From Pseudomonas graminis (lineage in GTDB: Bacteria; Pseudomonadota; Gammaproteobacteria; Pseudomonadales; Pseudomonadaceae): 64,000 nucleotides of DNA. The position numbers and the translations under genes were made by a program. Location of the stretch: positions 92,707 through 156,706 of the forward strand of contig NZ_MDEN01000053.1 in the NCBI RefSeq assembly GCF_001705435.1, in the 5' to 3' direction. Each line of letters begins with the position of its first letter. The first letter of the stretch is position 1. Positions 63,391 to 64,000 of this stretch are shown here, piece by piece. Under the pieces are notes generated by a model that worked only from the letters and a program-made list of their open reading frames with translations, did not search any database and was not told where the DNA came from.

Positions 63391-63666
63391 GTCTGCCTAA
63401 CGGCAGACATTTCGCCTTCGGCGAGTTACTTGGAAAAGCACCCCAAGTAACCAAGGGTGCTTGCTCCTGGTTGGGTTCCTCCTTCGTCGGAATACCCTCA
63501 CTCCGACGACGCTCCGTGGGCCCGCGCCGAACGGACATCCATGTCCTAGCGGCGCTCTCGCGGCATCCATGCCGCTCGGCCCACTCCGCGTCGTCTGCGT
63601 TCGGCCTGCACCCAAGTCGCGATAGGTGTCGTCTGAGCGTTATGTGTTTGAAGATCAAGATCAAAG
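63391..63666 (-). repeat. Dispersed ~270-bp repeat, copy B (inverted)
   Basis: Reverse-complement copy of the 48726 repeat. The hairpins correspond: GGACATCCATGTCC (63533-63546) and GCGGCATCCATGCCGC (63560-63575), the latter with two compensatory changes relative to copy A. It starts GTCTGCCTAACGGCAGAC and ends in GAAGATCAAGATCAAAG. Confidence 0.9.
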
Positions 63667-63706
63667 GCAGATCAAAGGCAGATCGAGGGCGGGTCAGGCG
63701 CTAAGG

Positions 63707-63805
63707 ACTTGTGGGAGTGAGCTTGCTCACGAAGGGGCCGGTACATCCCTCGGATATCGGGTGTTTTGGATAAAGCATTCGCGAGCAAGCTCACTCCTAC
63801 AGGGA
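63707..63805. repeat. REP-like pair of a second family
   Basis: GTGGGAGTGAGCTTGCTCACGAAGG (63712-63736) and its inverse TTCGCGAGCAAGCTCACTCC (63778-63797) face each other across ~40 bases. The core GAGCTTGCTC differs from the CCGGCTTCAGCCGG family. Confidence 0.8.
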
Positions 63806-63837
63806 GGGGGGCTATCAGCAAAAATGCCGGCGCTTGA

Positions 63838-63872
63838 GGTGGCCTCTTCCCGGCTAAAGCCGGTCCTACTAA
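63838..63872. repeat. REP-like palindrome
   Basis: GGCCTCTTCCCGGCTAAAGCC GGTCCTACT, one inverse unit of the main REP family, between copies B and C of the long repeat. Confidence 0.78.
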
Positions 63873-63884
63873 GCGTAAGCGCGC

Positions 63885-64000
63885 TTTTGATCTTCCTACG
63901 CAAAAGGCTCAGTCACCGCCAATCGCGACTTGGGTGCAGGCTGAACGCAGGTCTCGTGGAGTGGGCCGAGCGGCATGGATGCCGCGAGAGCGCCGTCAGG
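63885..64000 (+). repeat. Dispersed ~270-bp repeat, copy C, cut by window edge
   Basis: First ~116 bases of the repeat in the same orientation as copy A (from TTTTGATCTTCCTACGCAAA). The first hairpin, GCGGCATGGATGCCGC (63970-63985), carries the same compensated pairs as copy B. The window ends just before the second hairpin. Confidence 0.88.

Overview
The window looks like a chromosomal stretch of a Pseudomonas from the fluorescens/syringae side of the genus. The evidence is high GC with strongly GC-biased third positions, the glgA-treZ-malQ-treY-DUF2934-glgX order, a gnd-zwf-HAD-GH15 cluster, Pseudomonas-type AhpC/AhpF, GalU and AlkB, DUF1883/DUF6482/DUF4239 proteins, and many REP-like palindromes (core CCGGCTTCAGCCGG) between genes. 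I see no rRNA, tRNA, CRISPR array, prophage or insertion sequence. This assignment rests on reading alone.

Layout. 1-7.6 kb: 5' part of membrane glucose dehydrogenase (gcd, cut by the left edge), a lipoprotein, a DUF4239 membrane protein, a GNAT acetyltransferase, a tightly coupled acyl-CoA-dehydrogenase-like / PIG-L deacetylase / methyltransferase operon, and a SCO1-PCu(A)C copper-delivery pair. 7.6-16 kb: REP cluster, mntH, a GT2 glycosyltransferase, a PfpI/DJ-1 protein, a small lipoprotein, a GH3 protein lacking the NagZ histidine, tam, a cupin, a TauE/SafE transporter and a two-TM ion channel. 16-24 kb: a fermentation island. An Anr/Fnr-family regulator broken by two frameshifts faces ackA-xfp-speF-adh, and a perfect Anr/FNR box lies between them. 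24-37 kb: two small hypothetical genes, a structured 685-base gap, and the alpha-glucan/trehalose cluster on the minus strand. 37-43 kb: a GNAT gene, a repeat block with a 36-37 bp tandem array, a TerC/CBS/CorC membrane protein with an attenuator-like leader, a CptA-type phosphoethanolamine transferase and a small coiled-coil protein. 43-49 kb: gnd-zwf-HAD-GH15. 49-54 kb: alkB, several small proteins and lipoproteins, galU, gorA. 54-64 kb: a hybrid histidine kinase, ahpC, ahpF, a second DUF1883 gene, an M20 dipeptidase, an exported MetX-like hydrolase, an Ala-rich protein, and repeats running off the right edge.

How parts fit together. The 16-24 kb island reads as a low-oxygen module: phosphoketolase makes acetyl-phosphate from sugar phosphates, AckA turns it into ATP plus acetate, the alcohol dehydrogenase can handle aldehyde/alcohol redox, and the SpeF-type decarboxylase consumes protons. 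GlgA, GlgX, MalQ, TreY, TreZ and perhaps the GH15 enzyme interconvert alpha-glucan and trehalose, and GalU supplies UDP-glucose. Zwf and Gnd supply NADPH/NADH and pentose phosphates; AhpC, AhpF and GorA form an antioxidant set.

The observations most worth following are the Anr-box operon beside its broken regulator, a dispersed ~270 bp repeat (three copies) whose hairpins show compensatory changes and loops matching the RsmA/CsrA GGA pattern, the TerC leader (sORF plus terminator), a nested palindrome array at 25.7 kb, and an uncharacterised deacetylase/methyltransferase/dehydrogenase operon.
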